Shown here: in pieces, positions 14,237 to 18,438 of the stretch | Layout of the letters: each line of letters starts with the position of its first letter | Numbering within the stretch: the stretch's first letter is position 1 | Source: Bacillota bacterium | GTDB taxonomy: Bacteria > Bacillota > Clostridia > Oscillospirales > Ruminococcaceae | DNA: 18,438 nucleotides | Assembly: GCA_023413185.1 (NCBI GenBank) | Contig: JAEZQD010000134.1 | Coordinates: 1 to 18,438, forward strand | Direction of reading: 5' to 3' | Program-made: the position numbers and the translations under genes | The notes under the pieces: generated by a model | What the model was told of the DNA's origin: nothing | What the model saw: the letters and a program-made list of their open reading frames with translations, nothing else | The model's database searches: none

Positions 14237-14584
14237 TTACAGCACCGAATACCCGCTATTAATATCAAACGGCATGATAAGCAGCTTGATCACGTTTTTC
14301 GCGTGATTTGCAAAAAACCAACCCATTGCCTTGCCGCAGTTCTCGATGGTGTCGTATTCGATGTACGAGTAGTATTTGACGCACTTTACAATCTTCGTAA
14401 GCTCTCTTGGGGGCTCGCCGGTTTCCACGCCGTCAAAGGTGTAAAAGCGTTTCATATATCTTACGCTGATGCAGCCCGGCTGCTTTTCCTGCTCTGATTT
14501 AATCGTTTTAATCAACGCTTCAAACTCCTCAAGTTTATCGGGTTTGACCTGAAACAGCTTCATTTCCGTAAATGGATTTCCCAT
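14237..14584 (-). CDS. Small protein, possible ABM-like dimeric alpha/beta barrel
   Basis: A 115-residue soluble protein that I do not recognise with certainty. The pattern of an initial strand (MKLFQVKPDKLEEFEAL), a helix, then QPGCISVRYMKRF and later strands resembles the antibiotic-biosynthesis-monooxygenase-like ferredoxin barrel fold, whose members include small monooxygenases, haem-degrading enzymes and proteins of unknown role. No catalytic residues can be named. It starts 37 nt after the recG stop, with AGGGAG about 7 nt before its ATG, so it is probably the last gene of the fakA-recG transcript. An internal ATG at 14563 lacks a ribosome site. The function call is tentative; the coding assignment is firmer. 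Confidence 0.75.
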   Translation of the reverse strand: MGNPFTEMKLFQVKPDKLEEFEALIKTIKSEQEKQPGCISVRYMKRFYTFDGVETGEPPRELTKIVKCVKYYSYIEYDTIENCGKAMGWFFANHAKNVIKLLIMPFDINSGYSVL

Positions 14585-14621
14585 ACCTATGCTCCCTCTT
14601 TTTCTAGTCTGTCCGACTGGT

Positions 14622-16667
14622 TTAGTTCAACCCCGCCGTGCCTATCGCACCGTACATCTGCCGCACGTTTTCGGCAAGCCCTTGATGCTCTGGGCGGGCA
14701 AGGGTGGGGTCGTCTGCCAAAATCTCCTGCGCGCAGGTTTGCGCAAGCTTGAGCGTTGCGATGTCGTCAACAAGGCTTGCAAGCTTCATCTCGGGCAAAC
14801 CGTGCTGGCGAGCACCGAAAAAATCACCGGGACCGCGCAGGGACAGGTCCTCCTCGGCAAGCCGAAACCCGTCGTTCGTCTTGCACATTGCATGCAGGCG
14901 TTTTTGCGTCTGCTCCCCCGTCGCGTCCGACACCAGTATGCAGTGGGACTCATACGCGCCGCGCCCCACCCGCCCACGCAGCTGGTGCAGCTGCGAAAGC
15001 CCGAAGCGCTCGGCGTTTTCTATCATCATCACCACGGCGTTGGGCACATCCACCCCCACCTCAATGACGGTGGTGGAAACAAGCAGCGAAACCTCCCCCG
15101 CATAAAAGCGGCTCATGATGCGCTCCTTCTCCGCGGGCTTTAGCCGGCCGTGCACAAGCCCCACGCGGTAGCCGCGAAAGTCCTCCTCAGTCAGCCTTGC
15201 GGCGTATTCGGTGGCGGACACGAGGTCGCCTTCGCCCTCGTCAATGGCGGGGCAAACAATAAACGCCTGCCTGCCCTCATCCAAAAACCGTCGGATAAAG
15301 CCCAGCGCGCGGTGTCGCTTTGAAGAATCGATCAGATAGGTCTTTACCGGGCGTCGACCGGGCGGCAGCTCGTCAAGCACCGATACGTCAAGGTCGCCGT
15401 AGATGATGAGCGCAAGGGTGCGCGGGATGGGTGTCGCGCTCATAACCAGCACATGGGGGTGCCCGCCCTTATCCGCAAGGCTTGCCCGCTGCAAAACACC
15501 AAAGCGGTGCTGCTCGTCGGTAACCACCAGCCCGAGCTTTGAAAACTCAACCTCCGGTGTAAGCAGAGCATGGGTACCCACAATAAACTGAATCTCGCCC
15601 GTCGCAAGGCGAGTGAGGATCTCTCTTTTTTGCGCCGCCTTCACAGAGCCGGTCAGCAGCGCACAGGTAATGCCCATCGCCTCAAGCAGGGGGGCAAGGG
15701 ACGCGTAATGCTGCTGGGCAAGTATCTCGGTGGGTGCCATAAACGCCGACTGAACGCCGTTTTTTGCACAGGCATAGCAAAGCGCCGCGGCAACCGCGGT
15801 CTTCCCCGAGCCGACGTCGCCTTGCAGCAGGCGGTTCATCGGCACGGTCTGCCCCATATCGGCAAGCGCCTCGTTGATTGCGCGGGTCTGCGCGCCGGTA
15901 AGAGAAAAGCCCAATGCCGCCACAAACGGGGTGATATCGGCATCGGCTATCGTTGCCATCGCCGTTTGGCGCGGACGACGGCGCATCATTGCTAGGGCTA
16001 GCTGTAGGGTGAGCAGCTCCTCAAATATCAGCCGCTTGCGGGCAACCGCAAGGGCGTGCGCATCGGGTGGAAAGTGAATGGCACCGAGCGCGTAGGTAAG
16101 ATGGCACAGCTCCTCTTTCGCCCGCAGTGCGGCGGGCAGTGGGTCGGGCAACGTGTCGTCGAGCAGCATAAGCGCCTGCTTGACGTTTTGCGCCACAATC
16201 TTGGAGCTAAGCCCTGCCGTCAGCGGGTAGACGGGCACAAGCCCGAGCTGCCCGGTAACGGGAAAGTACAACGGCGATGCCATCTCACGGGCAAGTAGGG
16301 TACCGCTCACCTTGCCGTAGAACAGATACTCGCTGCCCTCCTGCAATGCGGCGGCGGCAAATTTACTGTTAAAAAAGGTCAGCACCAGATCGGTGGTATC
16401 ATCGGTGGCAAACACCTTGTACAGGGTCATACCACCGCGGATGCGCTGCTCCGGGCTTTTGGCAAACACCCGTGCGCGAACGACACAGGGGGTATCCCGC
16501 GGCGCATCGGACACGGAGTACGGGCTGGTAAAATCAAGGTAATCACGGGGATATAAGCGCAAAAGGGCGCCGACGCTTTGCACACCGAGCTTTTGGTACA
16601 GCTCGGCACGTTTTTCGCCTACGCCCTTTAGATATTTGATGTTGTCGGGGAAGCCTTTCTTAGACAC
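14622..16667 (-). CDS. recG: ATP-dependent DNA helicase RecG
   Basis: Superfamily 2 helicase that remodels stalled replication forks and branch-migrates Holliday junctions. The 681 residues match the family. An N-terminal helical/OB wedge domain (~1-230) begins with a helix-hairpin-helix-like KYLKGVGEKRAELYQKLG. Motor motifs follow: Walker A GDVGSGKT (283-290), APTEILAQQH (311-320), DEQHRFGV (384-391, motif II), SATPIPRT (410-417), then TTVIEVGVDVPNA and QLRGRVGRG (motifs V and VI). The C-terminal region has FRLAEEDLSLRGPGDFFGARQHG. The start is GTG at 16665-16667 with GGGGG about 7 nt upstream. It lies 23 nt after fakA, an arrangement like the Bacillus yloU-yloV-sdaA-recG cluster, though sdaA genes are missing here. 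Confidence 0.98.
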   Translation of the reverse strand: MSKKGFPDNIKYLKGVGEKRAELYQKLGVQSVGALLRLYPRDYLDFTSPYSVSDAPRDTPCVVRARVFAKSPEQRIRGGMTLYKVFATDDTTDLVLTFFNSKFAAAALQEGSEYLFYGKVSGTLLAREMASPLYFPVTGQLGLVPVYPLTAGLSSKIVAQNVKQALMLLDDTLPDPLPAALRAKEELCHLTYALGAIHFPPDAHALAVARKRLIFEELLTLQLALAMMRRRPRQTAMATIADADITPFVAALGFSLTGAQTRAINEALADMGQTVPMNRLLQGDVGSGKTAVAAALCYACAKNGVQSAFMAPTEILAQQHYASLAPLLEAMGITCALLTGSVKAAQKREILTRLATGEIQFIVGTHALLTPEVEFSKLGLVVTDEQHRFGVLQRASLADKGGHPHVLVMSATPIPRTLALIIYGDLDVSVLDELPPGRRPVKTYLIDSSKRHRALGFIRRFLDEGRQAFIVCPAIDEGEGDLVSATEYAARLTEEDFRGYRVGLVHGRLKPAEKERIMSRFYAGEVSLLVSTTVIEVGVDVPNAVVMMIENAERFGLSQLHQLRGRVGRGAYESHCILVSDATGEQTQKRLHAMCKTNDGFRLAEEDLSLRGPGDFFGARQHGLPEMKLASLVDDIATLKLAQTCAQEILADDPTLARPEHQGLAENVRQMYGAIGTAGLN

Positions 16668-16690
16668 GGCGTGTCCCCCTTTATGCCAGA

Positions 16691-18358
16691 CTATTCAACC
16701 GAGATGATGTAGTAATAAACGGGCTGTCCGCCGTTTACCACGTGCACCTCTACGGAGCTGGGAAGCTTCGCGCGAACCTGCGCGGCGGTCTTTTCCGCTT
16801 CTTCCTCGGTAATACCCTCACCATAAATCATGGTGATAAAGGAGCTGTCGCGCTTAATAAGGTTTTTTATCAGCCGTTGCGTCGCAAGGCTAACGTCACT
16901 TGCCACAAACGAAAGCTTACCTCCGTCGAGTGCCAAAATCTCGCCCTGCTTTATCTTATGCCCGTCAAAATCCGAGTCACGCGCGGCAAAGGTGATCTGA
17001 CCCGACGCAACATGGTCAGCCGCCTTCATCATGCCCATCTGGTTGTCTTCCACCGACGCATCGGGGTCAAACGCAAGCATGGCCGAAAGACCCTGCGGAA
17101 TGGTACGGGTGGGCAGTACGATAACACGACGGTCGGCAAGTGAGATAACCTGTTCCGCCGCCATGATGATGTTCTTGTTGTTGGGCAGCACAAACACCGT
17201 AGACGCGGGCACTTTTTCTACCGCGCGCAGGATGTCGTCGGTGCTGGGGTTCATGGTCTGTCCGCCGCTGACTACACAGCCGCAGCCAAGGTCTGCAAAC
17301 AGCTGCCGAAGCCCTTCGCCCGCCGCCACTGCCACGAATCCAAATGGGATGTCGGGATCCACGGGGACGACCTCGTGCACCTCTTTAGCCACCTGCGCTT
17401 CGGCAACCTTATTGTCGTGTTGCTCACGCATATTCTCTATCTTCATGTTGTGCAACGAGCCGTAAGCAAGACCCTCCTGCATCGCGTTGCCGGGGTTGTT
17501 GGTATGCACGTGGATCTTGATGATGTCGTCGTCGTCTACCACAACAACGCTGTCGCCTATGGTTTCAAGATAGGCACGCAGACGCAGCGCGTTTGCGTCG
17601 GGGGAGGATTTTTGCACGATAAACTCGGTGCAGTAGGTAAACGTAATCTCCTCGTGCAGGTCTGCACCCGCGGCGTTTTTCTGCGATACAAACGTATCCA
17701 CCTGCTTATCGGGGGATGCAGCGCGTTCGGCGACAATCTCGCCGCCCTCAATCACCTGCAGCATGCCCTCAAATATTACAAGCAGACCCATACCGCCCGC
17801 ATCCACAACACCCGCTTTTTTCAGTACGGGCAGCAGGTCGGGGGTTGTGTCCAGCGCAGCCTTTGATTCCTGTACGATAAGGCGCCAAATCGCAACCGCG
17901 TCGTGCTCGGTCTCACTGGCTGCTGTCGCCTTTTCTGCCGCGACCCTGGCAACGGTGAGCATGGTGCCCTCGGTGGGCTTCATAACCGCCTTATATGCGG
18001 CAGAAACGCCAAGGCTCAGTGCGTGTGCAAACTGCTTGCCGTCCGCTGTGGTAAGCCCCGCAAGCCCTTTGGAAAAACCACGGAACAAAAGCGACAAGAT
18101 AACGCCCGAGTTGCCACGCGCCCCGCGCAAAAACGCAGACGCCGCAACCGACGCAACCTCGCCCACCGTGGCATTATCCATCCGCTTAAGCTCTCTTGCA
18201 CCCGCGGAGATGGTCATAGACATATTGGTTCCGGTATCACCGTCCGGTACGGGAAAAACGTTGAGCTCGTCTACCGCGAGCCGTTTGTTTGCAATACTGT
18301 TAGCGCCCGAAATAATGGCGTCTCTTAGTGTATTTCCGTTTATCACATCTTCACCCAT
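16691..18358 (-). CDS. fakA: Fatty acid kinase catalytic subunit FakA (DAK2/YloV family)
   Basis: The ATP-binding subunit of the fatty acid kinase, which phosphorylates exogenous fatty acids held by a FakB (DegV-family) protein so they enter phospholipid synthesis. No fakB is in this window. About 555 residues: the DAK2 kinase domain (~8-210) opens with INGNTLRDAI and contains the nucleotide/metal motif NVFPVPDGDTGTN (33-45; Asp39 and Asp41 among the ligands) and RGARGNSGVILS (78-89). A middle region and a C-terminal domain follow, with THVH-like IKIHVHTNNPG in the middle part. The ATG at 18356-18358 is chosen because the family begins near there, but the ribosome site is poor; GTG at 18373 is an alternative adding five residues. 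The yloU/Asp23 gene that usually precedes it would be beyond the window edge. recG follows by 23 nt. Confidence 0.94.
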   Translation of the reverse strand: MGEDVINGNTLRDAIISGANSIANKRLAVDELNVFPVPDGDTGTNMSMTISAGARELKRMDNATVGEVASVAASAFLRGARGNSGVILSLLFRGFSKGLAGLTTADGKQFAHALSLGVSAAYKAVMKPTEGTMLTVARVAAEKATAASETEHDAVAIWRLIVQESKAALDTTPDLLPVLKKAGVVDAGGMGLLVIFEGMLQVIEGGEIVAERAASPDKQVDTFVSQKNAAGADLHEEITFTYCTEFIVQKSSPDANALRLRAYLETIGDSVVVVDDDDIIKIHVHTNNPGNAMQEGLAYGSLHNMKIENMREQHDNKVAEAQVAKEVHEVVPVDPDIPFGFVAVAAGEGLRQLFADLGCGCVVSGGQTMNPSTDDILRAVEKVPASTVFVLPNNKNIIMAAEQVISLADRRVIVLPTRTIPQGLSAMLAFDPDASVEDNQMGMMKAADHVASGQITFAARDSDFDGHKIKQGEILALDGGKLSFVASDVSLATQRLIKNLIKRDSSFITMIYGEGITEEEAEKTAAQVRAKLPSSVEVHVVNGGQPVYYYIISVE

Positions 18359-18438
18359 TCCGCCGCTGTGCACCGGCAGTTATTTAATAAAGAGCATGTT
18401 GCTTTGCGCACAGCTGCCCCGTCCGCGCTAAAGTGTTC

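Noticed and set aside
18374..18438. The tail of a yloU/Asp23 gene upstream of fakA
   Set aside because: A frame ends at a TAA in this stretch, but only ~18 codons are visible and they do not resemble the Asp23 C-terminus, so no call is justified.

Overview
This window looks like chromosomal core sequence from a spore-forming, low-oxygen Firmicute of the class Clostridia, probably near Oscillospirales/Ruminococcaceae. The evidence is a YpeB germination protein, a class B sortase, a SpoIID-type domain, a FakA-RecG gene order, a type III pantothenate kinase beside an ECF S component, and strong AGGAGG-type ribosome sites. The taxonomic placement is inferred from gene content only. No rRNA, tRNA, CRISPR array, transposase or phage gene was seen.

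Layout. Positions 1-6843 read leftward as one probable transcription unit from a sigma-A promoter near 7064-7092: cysteine desulfurase, ThiI, a 1158-residue fusion protein, and an aldo/keto reductase cut by the window edge. The first two genes form a sulfur relay for tRNA 4-thiouridine. The fusion joins a CinA (NMN deamidase) module, one membrane helix, a class B sortase, a serine-rich spacer and a SpoIID/LytB peptidoglycan-cleaving domain. Rightward ypeB (7315-8658) converges on a leftward Rrf2/IscR-type regulator (8823-9245), with three hairpins between them.

From 9540, pyrB runs rightward. Its C-terminus carries a four-cysteine zinc domain resembling that of the regulatory chain PyrI, but no nucleotide-binding allosteric domain. 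Leftward panT-like and coaX genes (10673-12264) pair uptake and phosphorylation of pantothenate for CoA synthesis. Rightward from 12479 come an HD-domain phosphohydrolase and the 16S rRNA dimethyltransferase RsmA, closed by a terminator at 14181-14206. The right end reads leftward: fatty-acid kinase FakA, RecG helicase and a small alpha/beta-barrel-like protein, apparently one operon.

Most of the window is ordinary housekeeping. The two standouts are the CinA-sortase-SpoIID fusion and the aspartate carbamoyltransferase with its own PyrI-like zinc domain. Secondary points are a structured ~214-nt leader before the cysteine desulfurase and an IscR-like regulator that lacks the usual histidine ligand.
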